Of a DNA stretch of 64,000 nt, positions 24,094 through 36,752 are shown piece by piece. A program made the translations under genes and the position numbers. Position 1 is the stretch's first letter, and each line of letters starts with the position of its first letter. Source of the DNA: Populus alba (taxonomy: Eukaryota > Streptophyta > Magnoliopsida > Malpighiales > Salicaceae); NCBI RefSeq assembly GCF_005239225.2, contig NC_133293.1, forward strand, positions 14,724,333-14,788,332, given 5' to 3'. The notes beneath the pieces are model-generated. The model was not told the DNA's origin. It did no database searches and worked only from the letters and a program-made list of their open reading frames with translations.

Positions 24094-25994
24094 TCAGTCA
24101 TTCAAATGTTCGCTTCTCATCATTGGACAATCTGATGCATCATGTCCAAAACGCCCACAGCAAGGACTCGAGTAGTGCCTTCTTTTTCTAGAAATATCGA
24201 CTCCACCTCTGGGCCGTCTCTCTTTTAGCTTTCCTAGAGTGACTATTCCACCAGAATCTTCTGCCTCTGGTAAAATCGGCGAGTCTGACGGGCAGGTAAA
24301 GGCATTTTCACCGTGTATCTGTCTAGGAAGGCCTCTAAAATGCGATAATACCATGGAAATTTGCTCACAAGCAACATCAAGGCATTCCTCTGTTTCAACC
24401 GATTCTGCCATAATTGTAGAAGCTATGGATTCTAGTAACTGAATTTTCTCGGACTGCATACTTGAACCGGTAATTGAACTAACTTCACGCCATCGGGAAT
24501 TTGAAAACAGTTATTGGTTGACAGAACAAGGAGAACATGTCTACAGAGGATGCCTGGAAATTCAAACCAATTGCAGCCACAGCTGATGTGCCCTTGATAT
24601 GAATCCCAGATGACTTTGCAAACCCCATTTATCTGAGTATGGTGTCTGACTTGGAAACAATATTCGTCTATTGGGAAAGATGCATACTGTGGAGCTAACA
24701 CGAGCTATTCTTGGAGTTTGCCAAAGGCATATGGAGTAAGAACAGAATCTGCACGCGATTCAATGGGTGAAACTGTTTCAGGAAAACACTATTCAGCTTT
24801 TGTGGCATCTCTGACTTGTAATCAACAATATCAGCCAGCTGCAAAGAGGATAAATAGACAAGTTAGGCTATGGAAATTATTAAAACGAAAGCAAACAGAA
24901 GATAATGCACGCACTTCCTCTACAAAGCAATCTAGTTGAGACTCTGCACTCAAAAAAACCTTTATTTGGCATCTCAGTCCCTTTATTTTGAGATATCCAC
25001 TTGGCTTTCTTATGACAAGCTAGTAACAGGGCTACAAAAAAAGAAAGGTCATCCTCAAATCACCAGATACATATCTTCAATGCCCAAGAAAAAGATTATG
25101 TATCTTCTTCACGTACAAGTACGCAACTGAAAAAACAGGTCATCCCATGATTATCTACTCCAACCCAAATGCCTAACCGCATATCACAGGCATCCAGATG
25201 GTGGGTTGTGTCAAAAACCACTGCATCACTAAATGCCTCGTATAAATGAACAGATGAAGCATAAGACCACACGATATCTTCTAACCTGTTGTGGCGACCA
25301 ATTTTGAAGTTATATTTAAAGCTGTGATCTTCATCTTTCAGTTTCTTGCATTTCGCAATAAGATCAATCGCATCATTGTCTTGATTAACATTTCTGAAAG
25401 ACAGTAGTAAGTTTCTTGCATCTGTTTCTGTGAAAGGCAAGCATCCTAGCTTCACACCGACATTCCAGCTAGCTTTTGCAAAAATGCAAATGCGACTCTT
25501 GTCATCTGAAAAAATAGTGCAATAGGCAGGAAGGAGGTGCACTTCATTCGATTTTAACATTTCATGGTTGTGGATGTTGCCAAAGCCTGTAACATGCCAT
25601 TCAGGGACATCAAAATCCGCCCACTTCACAATATGCGTGTGGACGCTTAACAGCCGCAACGTGATGAATATCGATTCCTTTTCATCTTTCCATCTTCAGA
25701 CAGTTTCATCTGTGGATAACCACCGCGATGGCAGGTGAAATATCTTATCGTGACTCCTCGACAAACTCCATCCTTTACATGATTACGGTGACATCTAATT
25801 GAAAACCCACATTGCTCTGTAAAACTGCAATAAAATTCATAAGCAGAATCTTGAGATATAAACCTTTGGCCAATAAATGGAACAAGGTTTACTGAATTCT
25901 GTCACACCAATATCGTGTCTTCAGGTGTTTCTTCCATGGAGCCCATGTCATCTTGAGATATATCTGTTCCATTCTCAGAAACCTTCATCACCAT
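24094..25994 (-). pseudogene. FAR1-related sequence (FRS11/FRS12-like) pseudogene
   Basis: FAR1/FRS proteins are transcription factors domesticated from Mutator-like transposases. From ATG 25994 the frame shows PFIGQRF and a FAR1-type zinc-binding N-terminus (CGFSIRCHRNHVKDG, RYFTCHRGGYPQ, RYSSRCGC). It is broken by TGA at 25904-25902, TAA at 25649-25647 and a frameshift near 25635. The transposase core start follows (IHNHEM, AVVFDTTHHLDACDM, GVDNHGMTCFF) and stops at 25098. About 120 core residues are missing. Then come frameshifted pieces including SVLTPYAFGKLQE-stop. A SWIM zinc finger (CGCNWFEFPGILCRHVL) lies at about 24560-24600. An intact tail of 121 codons ends at 24094 with a CCHC-like CCGRFGHDASDC. 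There are at least six disabling changes, so it is not a functional full-length gene. Confidence 0.88.
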
Positions 25995-27429
25995 ATCTGC
26001 TCCCTATAACTTCAAAGATCACACCTGCGCGCAAGCCACTGTTTTGAACTTAAAATGAAGCATAATAAGCTGTGCCCCCTAGACTCGTAATTTCAACCAA
26101 TTTTACATTTTAACTAACCAGAATTCGTAATGGTAGACAGCTAACATTCTATCATTCATCAAATTTAGCTGTTTATATATCCATGTTAGTGAATTTTTTG
26201 GCATCCAAACCCATATGCAGTAATACAAATGTGGGCACATAGTTTTCATGCGACTTTGCTATTCCTTGAGGACAAAATGGAGAAGAACAACGTTAAATCA
26301 ACGAACAAACCCATTTTATAGACCAAGATTATGAACCTCGTAGCATTAAATAATTCATATTCAATCCCAACAAATTGTATCTCCAAAATCCTTAATAAAA
26401 TCCCAATCAATCCAGCTTCATTAGTTACAAAAAAACAATAAAATAATCAGACGTCAAGGTGAATTTCAGTGAGTAATGAATCGGAATTATTGTAATGTAC
26501 ACAAATAAAATAAAAGTAGATGTAGTGATGTACATACCAGGGGGGTTTGGATCCTGATAGTATAAATAAAACGGTCAATAACGAACTTCAAGTTTAAAAG
26601 AAAGACAAAAGTACATGAAACTGGCGGTGATTTAACAGAAGGGGAGCAGAGCGCATCCATGGAGAACGATAACTATTCATTGGGGGAGCTGAGCCATTGT
26701 GCGCCGTGCTGATACATGTTATTATCCAACGCCACAGCACAATTTCTGGCCGTTGATGAGTTGGGTTTTCGATCGGCGGGGCCCACTTCCGAAGAGAATT
26801 TGCACAAGAAGTCAAGCAGCCAACGGATTGCACGTCAGCTCTGTATTTTTATTGGTTCTCCAACCTAGGTGGCGTACGTTAGACTGTACCATAATTGGAA
26901 GTGTTTGGGCTTTAATTTCCTGGGAGCCCAGTTGCATCTAACGTTGAAATCGATTATATCCACGGGCCGCCTGTATAATAATGGATTAATGGCCTAGCAA
27001 ATAGATAATGGGTTAGTTTAGACTAAATGATTTAATTCTTAACAACGATATTTTTTGTTGTTTGTCTATTATATTAACACTGGTTTTAGTTTAATACTTT
27101 ACATTTTAAATATGATATTTTATTTTGTATATGTTAGTATACATACATATTACAATATTATTTGATTCAGTTACAACTTTAAAAATTTTAATATATATTT
27201 AATATGCATGTTAAAATATTATTTTAATTCAATAGCAATTTTAAGTATTTTACTTTGATTTAAAAGCATGCATGCTATCTAATTTAATTATCATATTTTT
27301 TAATTAATACTTGGTTTAACAAATTAAATTTAAACTAAACAATCACAATCCATAAAATAACATTTATTTGAATCATCTCAGAAGAATAAGTTTCTAATAA
27401 ATACAGCCATTGAGTCAAATTATAAATGA
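25995..27429. other. Intergenic region
   Basis: This contains the former promoter side of the FRS pseudogene and a GC-richer stretch near 26590-26950 with short overlapping frames on both strands. No recognisable gene was seen. Confidence 0.6.
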
Positions 27430-27600
27430 ATTTAAAGTGTTTTTGGGAATAAGATAATAATTGTTTTTTAAAGTATTTTTATTTAAAGATATATTAAAAA
27501 TGAATATATATCTTTATTTTTTAAAAAATTATTTTTAATATCAATAAATCAAAATAATCTAAAAATATATAAAAAATAATTTAAAAAAAATCAAAACAAA
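27430..27600 (+). mobile_element. MITE-like family A, partial or divergent copy
   Basis: It shares the core TTTTTTAAAAAATTATTTTTAA, with TATCAATAAATCAAAA after it, but both ends are worn. Assignment is weaker than for the other copies because the shared part is low-complexity. Confidence 0.35.
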
Positions 27601-28184
27601 AAAACAAACAAAACACACCATTTCTAACAGAGTTTCAAGCAGCCCCATGGTTTTGATGTATGAAATGATATTAAAAAAATGCATCAATAGTCAAACAACA
27701 CTCCCTCGGGAAAGGTGGGGGAAAAGGAAAAGGAGGAGATTTATCTAATAGAAGGGTCAATGACAATGACACTTGACATCTGATGGTGATGCAGACATTT
27801 AGAATTGCAACCTTCCAAAGGAATATATATATATATATATATATATATGGTCCACGATCACCAAGCGTGGGGGAAACAGCAAGTAAGCAGGTTTAGGTGA
27901 CAAATTTCCACTTAAAAAAAAAATGGATAGAATTTGAAAGCCAAAAGACAAACTTGATTTAACGTGGCACCAAAATTGAATGGTCTGGCTTTGTCGACAA
28001 AATGCAAATCAATAGTCTCAAGAATGTCTTTTCTTCTTATATTCGATCGGACGAGCACATAAATGACCACCAATCCTCAATAATGGATTTTTGGTGTTTT
28101 ATCATGCTTAAGCATGAAAGGGATATGTTAACATGTTGTCCACATATACTACATTATTCATTTTACAAAATAAAAAATATATAT

Positions 28185-28330
28185 TTTAACTGATTAGGTT
28201 TTAAATTTGTTCCCTGGACGTTACTAGTTCAAATATCACAAACTTTAAGACTATTAAAAACTTATCTAGTCATTAATTTCAGAGTTTTGAAAAATTAATC
28301 AAAATATAAATAAACTAGCTTAGAAACTCA
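28185..28330 (+). mobile_element. SINE-like element, old copy
   Basis: Same order as the copy at 18139: a GTTTTAAATTTGTTCCC head, ACTAGTTCAAATATCAC as a box-B-like site, ACTTTAAGACTATTAAAAAC, TCATTAATTTCAGAG and then an A-rich end. It is strongly diverged. Confidence 0.5.
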
Positions 28331-29219
28331 CAGTTACCAAAAAAAAATGACACACAAAATGATGCAATTGAAAACAAAACAAAATTTAAGAAATGTATTA
28401 AAATAAAATAAAAGGAAATAAAAAATTTAGGGACAAAATCAAAAGAAAAATAACTTGAAAGATAATATGAAAATGTGAAGGGCCTGTCATGAATTTCTAG
28501 AAGAAAAGAGAAAAGAGAGAGAACAAAAAAAAATGTCAACTATACATCAGAGAGGTCAGACAACTATATAAGCTACAAAGAAAGAAAAGGAAGGCCAAGA
28601 CAAATTGAATGACACGGTGGAATAACTTTTTTACCACCAAAGTCATGTACAAGCATTGGTAGGTTTTTTGCTTTTTTTTATATTTGTGAAAATATTACTC
28701 TATCCTTAGGACCCAAACATTATTATAAAAAAACCATTTTAAGATTGCGAATTAGCCACTCGAGTCAAACTTTTAGAAATTTGAATCCAATGGTATTAAA
28801 GTAATTATATTGTAGAAAAAATATGAAATGTCCATGAAGATCCTAGACCGTAGTTAAATGATTATTTGCTTTTAAGAGTAAAAAGTCTTTTTACTATGCC
28901 GAACAATAATAAAAGACTTAAACACCCCAAACAATTGAAAAATAACAAATTAACCAAAGGAAAAAACCCTTTATTGAAAGTTTTTTTAAAGACAAAACCG
29001 TCAATTTACTATTATAGTCCATAGCAAACAAATGCATATATACAATATCTTCCCAAGATGTTTTAGCTTTATCTTCAATGAAAGAGAATTGAATGCAGCA
29101 CTTGTCTTATTGATGAAAGCTTATCCAAATGTCTAAACATGTGAAACAAATAACAAGTGCTCAAAACGCTGCTTCAGATCGATTATTGTCCATCGAGAAA
29201 CTCTGGCAAGCATGAAGAC

Positions 29220-29260
<41 letters not shown>

Positions 29261-29283
29261 CATTAACTATGTAGCGTGATAAT

Positions 29284-29496
29284 CTACAGTTTGATGGGAA
29301 ATGTTGACAAAGATAATTTAATTATACCTAGAACACATTCAATGGTGTCTAGCTCATGGAAGCCATAATTAAGCATGTGGACACAAGCAAGATCGAAATT
29401 GTGCGGGGCACTGTCGTCATCCCGGCCCGTACGTGCAGAAGACATGCAGCACCATTCCTCTCTGAGTTTTAGTGGCAGACATTCACTTGGAATCAT
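29284..29496 (-). other. Orphan coding-like frame, unknown
   Basis: 70 codons containing ECLPLKLREEWCC, GRDDDSAPHNFDLACVHML and NYGFHELDTIECVLG. Residue use looks protein-like and its base composition is clearly less AT-rich than its surroundings. A GT donor-like site (GTTCTAG|GTATAA) sits inside the 3' part, so it may be a single exon left from a lost gene. I do not recognise the family. Confidence 0.25.
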
Positions 29497-29711
29497 TGAT
29501 GATCATCGTCACATAACATCGACATCCTATATTTCATAATTTAAAGAAGTTATAAACCTATTAGGAACCCTAGATTTTGCCACAATGCACTCTCTGAAAA
29601 ATACATGCTAAGAATCCTTTATAATTTGACATAGATGCAAATAATTTTTTAGAGGTGCACTTGCAAATATAATTAAATTGGAGAAAAATTATTACACCAA
29701 GTAAATTTATT

Positions 29712-29860
29712 TAAAGTTTATTTGGGAGTGTTGTTGTGGTTGCTTTTCAAAGTGTTTTTCATGCTGAAATGCATCAAGATAATATTTTTTATTTTTAACA
29801 ATTATTTTTAAAATCAGCACATCAAAAATGATTTAAAATATATAAAAAATTAACCTTCGT
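29712..29860 (+). mobile_element. MITE-like element, family A, copy 3 (3' end truncated)
   Basis: It opens with TTTATTTGGGAGTGTTGTTG, then GGTTGCTTTTCAAAGTG, CATGCTGAAATGCATCAAG and AAAATCAGCACATCAAAAAT. The right inverted end is missing. Confidence 0.6.
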
Positions 29861-31473
29861 AGAACACGGCATCTTAGACAAGTAATGTTGTATGATATGG
29901 TAGAATCAACATTTACTTATAATCATTGATCGGTAACTTGATTGATTTCATCACAATATTCTCTAAAAACAACATTACTTGATTAATTTCATGGAATGTA
30001 TAAAGACGCTCCGTGTGATCTATCAAGATCAACACAATTTCTTAAAATATTATATAATCAACAAGTTTTAATAATGCAAAAAATATCTTAATTGATTTTT
30101 TGTTACTTATTAAAAGCCTGTTCAGCCTTGAATTGGATTATTAACTTTTATTATATAATAATAAATTAATATGAGTTATTAGGACTGGAATATAATTCAT
30201 TAGAAAAAAGTTATCGAATTTATACTATGTTTGCTAATACAAGAAAAAATAAAAAATAAAAATCGATTTGGTAACACTTAACTAACATATTTTTCATGGG
30301 AAGTTCAATTATTTATGGAAAGAACTTAATAGAAAGAGAAGAGGACTGCAACTTCGGAGAAAGTTACGTCTAGGTTTGGCATGAACACATGACTTGACAT
30401 TTAAGGCAGGTAAAAAGACAACGAGTCAATAACAGTAGCAGGCAAAGCTCTACTTCCTGTAGGATCAGATAAGCTTACGTAAGCGTCCTTCGACGGTATC
30501 TGTGTCGTTTTCCATAGCAGATGTCATCTTTTGGCAATGGGTGCATGGGAGAACATCATGGTGGAGATGCAAATTTTTAAATTATAATCTGACAATTTAA
30601 AATTTTAATTAAATTGTTGGGACATGATTTAATAGTATCGTATAATCACTTACATGTATATACCTTATCAAAACAAAGTTTCTGGTTTGAAACTTATTAT
30701 TAGAGTTAAAACTTCCACAAATCTATTATTGCTGAAATTAATTTAATAATTAGATTATGCTGCTATATAGAAGTTTTCTTTGATTACTTCTAGTTAAACA
30801 AATTAGAATAACAGATTATTAGATGAGATTTTATGATATATTTATATTTTATATATACTTACTTATTGTGAATTATATTAAAATATAATTATCGTGAAGT
30901 CAAAAGGTTTGGATTTTTAACAGGTTTAAATAATTGGATTTTGAATATCATCACACATAATTTTTAAGCAATAAAAAATCACAAAGTTGGGATATGTGCA
31001 TATAACACAATCTTTTTACATACATAACATCACTTGTAAACATATATTTAAAGTCAGTTTAAAATCAAATCATATATAAAATTAAATTAAATTTCATTTA
31101 TGATTTGAATTTAATTAATTAATAACTTGTATAATTTTTTATATTTGAAATAAAATATCGAATCTCAAAATTAAAAAGGGTATTTTTAAAATAATATTTT
31201 TAATGTTAATTTTAAGAGAAATTAATTTGCAAATTAGATAACCCCTCTAATTTGTTTTTATCTATTTTTTATTATTTGAATTTTATTTCAAACCAACACG
31301 CTGAAAAAATTCTAAACACACGAATACATGAATGAAATGATTTAACTCTTGAAAGATTCTAAATAGCATGTTAGTACAATCTAACATATATATATATACA
31401 ACACACACACGCACCATGTCTCCTGCAGTCCTACTGAGGAGTAGCTAGGGCAGAATTTCTAGGGTAAATCAGC

Positions 31474-32025
31474 ATGAGTGCATCAAAAAACACAAACCTT
31501 GGTGACCCCCAAAAGAAACCACCGTCATCAACTTTAAAGCTACTTGGTTTTTCAGTACTGAAGCGCTATCAAGAGGAATTGCCAGCTACAACACCATTCA
31601 ATATTGAATATATCAAAAAATTTGAATGCAAATACTGTCACCGAGGTTTTGCTAATTCACAAGCTTTAGGCGGCCATCAAAATGCACACAAGAGAGAACG
31701 TCAACGTGCAAAGCGAGCCCTGTACTTCTTCAAAGATCATCAACATCAACGGATCAAACCAGCAGGTCCCATTATCAATGCACATGCAGCTACATCCGGG
31801 CCGTTGATTTGTGCTGGTGGGTCTAGAAGTATTAAAGCAGCAGCTGGGGTAGCTAGGTTTGAGTGCCCAGCACAATCACCATCGTTGTTAATGTTTGATC
31901 ATATAGATCCTCGTCCACTTGTGGGCCCAATAGGTGCGGGGGCTATATCAGCAACTTCTTTGATTGCAGAAGATGAAGGAGCTGGGGTTGATCTTCACTT
32001 GCGGCTAGCACCCTTACATCCATAG
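31474..32025 (+). CDS. Single C2H2 (QALGGH) zinc-finger repressor, ZFP5/ZFP6/GIS-like
   Basis: One exon, 183 residues, as usual for this plant family. An LKLLGF motif lies at 21-26, as in ZFP5/6 and GIS-type proteins. The single finger has ligands C52, C55, H68 and H72 with QALGGH at 63-68 and a basic flank (KRERQRAKR). The C-terminus carries an EAR repression motif, DLHLRL (173-178). Family members regulate trichome and root-hair initiation downstream of gibberellin and cytokinin; the specific role here is inference. (TA)n at about 31387-31398 lies some 80 bases upstream and could serve as the TATA region. No other gene lies within 1.5 kb. Confidence 0.93.
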   Translation: MSASKNTNLGDPQKKPPSSTLKLLGFSVLKRYQEELPATTPFNIEYIKKFECKYCHRGFANSQALGGHQNAHKRERQRAKRALYFFKDHQHQRIKPAGPIINAHAATSGPLICAGGSRSIKAAAGVARFECPAQSPSLLMFDHIDPRPLVGPIGAGAISATSLIAEDEGAGVDLHLRLAPLHP

Positions 32026-33500
32026 CCTTGTGTTGGGTAACTATTGGTTGATCCTTATGACACATCTGTCTTTTTACTTTGTTAGAAGAGAGAAGACGAG
32101 GAGGGACACGAATATCATAAATCCATCTTAGTTTGATGTATGCCATAATGACAGGTTGTTGTTGTTATTATTATTGAGGAGTTTGGAAGCAAAATGATTT
32201 GGATAATTATTACGTGGACGTTGAGAATTCTTTCCTTGATCATATGCGTGAGTTTTATAATGATAAATAGTCATCAACATCAGGACGTGTATATGATCTC
32301 CTAGCTCTTGCACTGAAAACAGAACTTTCCAAATCATTTTTCATCTGCAAAATGATAGATTGTAGCGCCCTTTGTTTTAGTTAGGAAGCATGCAGTACGC
32401 AGTACGCCTACAGACATACGATGAAGATAGTCATTTCTCTCGCAGTCTTCCTGCTATATATATATTTTTAATTCCAAGTACTGATTATGGCTGTAAATTA
32501 AATTAATAATTAGCTTTTGTGATTTACGCAGCATTACTATTACTGTTAGGTGAAGCTTCGCACATGAATCCAGAAGGCATTTAGTGCGAGGATGCTTAAG
32601 ATTATGTTAAGAAAACAATTTGGAATTGATTAATTAAGAAGGGTTAGACTATATAATAGATGTTTTTAGAGTTTTTATTAAAAGTTATTTAATGCTCCAC
32701 TCAATCTCCACTTTTCTTTTCAGCTCAGATATTATCATATATAAAATGACACTTATTTATCTTCAATAATCAATATCTTTTATTTTCATTTAAATATTTG
32801 ATTTTTATTTCTTTTTTATCACAATTTAACTATAAATTAATAAAGTGTAATAAATATATTTAGATAATGTTTAAAAGGTGTCTTTAGAGCATCAGTTAAC
32901 TTTTAGCAACCACAAAATATATTAAAAATAGAAATGTTAAATACATGATCGTTAACTTTAGGGCCCGTGGAATTAGTCGAGGTGCGCGCAAGCTGGCCCG
33001 GACACCCACATTAAACTAAAAAAAAAAATAGAAATGTTAAATATCTGGATCAGTAACATGCGGGTAAACTTGTTGATGTATCAATTTATTAAAAAGTTCA
33101 CATAAATTTCATTTGCATAAAAAGTTCACATAAAATTAAAAACTAAATAAAAAAAGGAAAATATACCAAACAGTTCCTGAGGACATGTAAGCTGTTGCAT
33201 TGTAAAATTCTCATCCCAAAGGCAGTGGTCCAAATAAAGCAGTCAAAGAAGCCACTATTTCGCCCACCAAACAGGAGAAGTTCAATGCCATCCACACTTC
33301 CCTCCTCTTTCATTATCTCTTTTTAGAGTTTCAAAATCAGAAAAAGCTCATACTGCCACCGCACAACAAAACACAAATACATCAAAATAGAACTCGGAAT
33401 TATCCCATTATTTTTCTCTAACACTCTAATTATTCATTGCCGCAGTATTTTCTCTAGCTGTACCTTGTTACGTAATCCAGCTAGTAATGAACAGACCTCT
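32026..33500. other. Intergenic region with a SINE 3' half
   Basis: This is the 3' flank of the zinc-finger gene and AT-rich spacer. The only recognised element is at 32937-33030. Confidence 0.7.
32937..33030 (+). mobile_element. SINE-like element, best-preserved 3' half
   Basis: It reads CATGATCGTTAACTTTAGGG, then CCCGTGGAATTAGTCGAGG, TGCGCGCAAGCTGGCCCGG and ACACCCACATT, then a poly-A tail. This is the clearest copy of the 3' region and appears younger than the other copies. The 5' head is absent or lost in AT-rich sequence. Confidence 0.65.
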
Positions 33501-33512
33501 CCCTCTCCCTCG

Positions 33513-33523
33513 TATATATAAAG
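33513..33523 (+). promoter_or_regulatory. TATA box of the DUF3511 gene
   Basis: TATATATAAAG lies about 117 bases before the start codon at 33640 and directly follows a CT-rich tract, a common plant core-promoter layout. A transcription start near 33550 is expected but not shown. Confidence 0.55.
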
Positions 33524-33639
33524 AACACCAATAATTTGGCACCAGAACCCTCACAGCCGGAGGCGTAACATTCCCATGTTTCTCTTTCTCTCCTTGCCTT
33601 CTAGCTAGCTAGCACTCCTGGTGGAAGAGTGTAAGAGAA

Positions 33640-33975
33640 ATGGAAAATCACTTCCAGGCATCTAATTATGTTAATAATCAAATATATGGCAACGTTGGTG
33701 ATTGGAAGTTAGAAAAAAAGAGGAGACACCGCATGCCTCAATCTCGCATGCTATCATCCCCGCCAACGCCACCAGGACTATCTTCATGGAGTGTTCATAG
33801 CAATCATAGCATATATAAATCAAATCGGAGTTTCACCGACTCGGCTGAAGGCAAGAGACAGAAGAGGGTTATGAAGTATAAGGCCTATGGTGTTGAAGGG
33901 AAAATGAAGACCTCTTTCAGGAATGGGATACGCTGGGTCAAGGACAAGTATTGTTCACTTGTGCATAGATATTGA
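33640..33975 (+). CDS. Small DUF3511 protein
   Basis: One exon, 111 residues. The N-terminal half is variable and Ser/Pro-rich (SPPTPPGLSSWS). The C-terminal ~45 residues form the DUF3511 block: KRQKRVMKYKAYGVEGKMK, then TSFRNGIRWVKDKY and a final HRY. The block is very basic. No signal peptide or membrane segment is seen. Function is unknown for the family. The start is supported by the TATA box at 33513 and by the normal family length. Confidence 0.88.
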   Translation: MENHFQASNYVNNQIYGNVGDWKLEKKRRHRMPQSRMLSSPPTPPGLSSWSVHSNHSIYKSNRSFTDSAEGKRQKRVMKYKAYGVEGKMKTSFRNGIRWVKDKYCSLVHRY

Positions 33976-36300
33976 TTGACTATATATGTGAAAACATGAA
34001 TTTATCTTTGTTTCTTGGATATATATAGAATTTTCTTAATTCCCTTATGAATAATATTTAAGGTTTTTGGTTGTTCTGATGATGATTTAAACATTGTGGT
34101 CACTCAATATGCATGCCTATACTTTTTCGATGCTTGGTCTGTCCATGTAAAAACCTTGGAGAGAATGATTAAAAGAGCTTCGTCAAGGAAATATATGGGA
34201 ACTAATTCTCTATTCAAAAACGTTACCTGCTCGTGAAATCTCAGATCGACTAGAACATCAACCACTCCTCTAGTTCAAATATATAGCTTTGACCTATGAT
34301 GATGTTGTTTATTTTTTTGGCAGGAGGTCATGGCTCAAAATTGCAAAACGCCGTACGCATACAAATATCCAATTATTAAATCTCCATTAATTGAGACACC
34401 TTTTCTTTTCTTTCCCTGGTAGTTTTTCGAGGGAGGAAATTCTTGAGCTTCGAGCTCCAAGAAGCGTGGCTTTTGCTAATTAAGCTACGTTTCAGTCACG
34501 AATTTGGGCAATTAATTACCTCGTATTAATAAAAAAAACAATAAACTTAACGTCAGCTCTATGGTAGTTCCAAACAAGTACAATACGGGCTAGGATGTGC
34601 AGACCATCCATACATCAAGGGCCCATCTTCACCGAATCAAGAGGTAGGAGTAACATAGCCAGCTGATAAAACCAGTTATCCAGGTGCTTCTTAGGTCGTC
34701 AAGTCCAAAAATGAGCCCTTCACTAGGTTCACGTTATAACCATTTCAACACTTTTAAGTTGAATACGTCGCGGTACGTAGGAGAGAAAAAAATAATTAAG
34801 CTTAAGAAAAATATTTAGGTTGAATACTTATTACTTCTTATATATGTTGTAATTGGTATCTTATTAGATCCAATTATTGTAATTATTCGGAATCCACAAA
34901 TCATCCCCACTGACTATTAGAATCTCTTTGAATATATCCAAATTAGAGAGGAACATGGTCTATTAATTGGTTCCCTTTATTAGAACTATGTTTCTATTTA
35001 ATTTAATAGAAAAACTAATACCTAGAAACAAATTCATTTATCATCTACTCCTCACTTTATTTTGGATTTCTCAGCAATAAACCCTCTAAGATGTTCGGGT
35101 GTCATTTTGAATGTTTTGCTGCAACAAAGAACTGTCAAACCTCGGTCACTAGCACGGCCGTATCGATGTCAATTTTCATATCAGGATTTTGCCATGGCGG
35201 AAGATGGCTCTAGCCTTAACACGTATATAGCCATGGCTGCAATAATTTTCTTCACTTTGCTTACTCCAAACAGTAATTACTAGGCAACCCCACCTAACTG
35301 CCCCAACATGGATCGATAAAATTATGCGACTGCTAGCCAGTGCTTTCGCAATAAATATCATGTTATAGCCATACAGGAGAACCGTAGCTTCTATTGGGCT
35401 CGTGGATGTGCGATAATAATTATTTTTTAAAGTTTTTTTAGTTTAAAATTTAATTAAAATAATATGTTTTTTATTTTTAAAAAATTATTTTAAATATTAG
35501 TATATCAAAATAATATAAAAATATTAATTTAAAATAAAAAAATTATTATTTTAAAAAATAGTTTTAAAATATAAAAGGAAGAGGCTGTATTTTACCTTTT
35601 CACGTCTACTGTTAAAGAAATTGTTGGCCCGCAAGGGCGCATTTGTCGCCGATTCTGAAAGAAAGTACTATAACAGAATGAGTTATTGGCTTGCATTAAA
35701 GATTTGAATTTTTGAGGGTTAATAGACACATAAAAAGAAAAGATTATTGTGAACATGTATCTGCGGGTCCATTGTTGCATATAGGAAGTACTTTTTCTCC
35801 GTCCTCTCCAACTAATATGTTTGTCTCCTTTTCACTTAACCTAAGAGTAAATTTATGATGTCCTGGCTATTGCAAATTAATAAAAAAAACAGGGTAAAAA
35901 AACACCCTTTTCCTTTTAATTTCTTTAATGTCTATATAATGACATTGGCCCACTGAATTATAGTAATTTCCCGTTACTTTTCGTCAAAGACCGATTTGTT
36001 AGATTGTGAGCTTACATGCTTGTCGAACGATTTGTTGAATAAAATAATAATAATAATAATAATCATACACATTCCTAAAATAGCAGTAATAATAATAATA
36101 ATTGTTGTGACAAATCTAGTGTATACCTTTCTCTACACCAATATTCTCCAATTGCCACGTGTCGAAAAAGCCACGTTTCTATCCAGCAGTAAAATATCTC
36201 ACTCTTTCTGTACACCTCAGTCTAGGTTTATCACAGCCTTCAAAAGATGAGTCACTCAAACTGAGTGGCCCGTTTAGAAATTTGAAATCACTCCCTCTAA
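33976..36300. other. Intergenic region
   Basis: No supported gene. It contains a worn MITE-like core at about 35395-35575 and (AAT)n tracts near 36041-36063 and 36087-36101. The frame at plus 35062-35283 has no recognisable motif. Confidence 0.65.
35395..35575 (+). mobile_element. MITE-like family A, worn copy
   Basis: The core TTTTTAAAAAATTATTTTAA followed by ATATTAGTATATCAAAATAA resembles the family. The ends are not clear, and the low complexity limits certainty. Confidence 0.3.
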
Positions 36301-36315
36301 AAAAAGAGACGTTAT

Positions 36316-36351
36316 AACTTTCTTCTTCTTCTTCTTCTTCTTCTTCTTCTT
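36316..36351 (+). repeat. (TTC)n microsatellite in the TRM-gene promoter/leader
   Basis: About eleven TTC units upstream of the duplicated leader segment. Such CT-rich tracts are common near plant transcription starts. Confidence 0.8.
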
Positions 36352-36458
36352 TACCATAATAACTACAACTATCATTATTATTTTCTTATTTTTTTTTTAA
36401 AAGAAAGCTATGGAAGTTGCTTCTGTCTCCATTTATTGCATTTGAACTACACACCACT

Positions 36459-36752
36459 GAGGGGAAAGACACCGCCTTTCACTCTCTCATTAATCTCTGC
36501 AAAATATTTCCAAACTTTTCTCTCTCTCATTGAAACCTAGCCTCTCTGGAAATTTGCTTGCTTTTGAAGAAGGGAACGGAAGTGTCCAGGGAGTTTTAGC
36601 TCATTGAGGGGAAAGACACCGCCTTTCACTCTCTCATTAATCTCTGCAAAATATTTCCAAACTTTTCTCTCTCTCATTGAAACCTAGCCTCTCTGGAAAT
36701 TTGCTTTCTTTTGAAGAAGGGAACGAAAGTGTCCAGGGAGTTTTAGCTCATT
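36459..36752 (+). repeat. 147-bp perfect-period tandem duplication in the TRM-gene leader
   Basis: Copy 1 is 36459-36605 and copy 2 is 36606-36752, directly adjacent. They differ at only two positions (GCTTGC versus GCTTTC, and ACGGAAG versus ACGAAAG). The unit begins GAGGGGAAAGACACCG and ends GTTTTAGCTCATT. It lies between the (TTC)n tract and a likely 5' UTR donor (TTTCAT|GTAAGT at 36781), so it is probably transcribed leader. The low divergence points to a recent event. Confidence 0.93.

Larger units (their letters stand above)
28331..31400. other. Gene-poor AT-rich region
   Basis: It holds a pure (AT)n tract at about 29223-29259, an orphan minus-strand frame at 29284-29496 and a MITE-like copy at 29712-29860. 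The rest is AT-rich with no supported gene. Confidence 0.7.
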
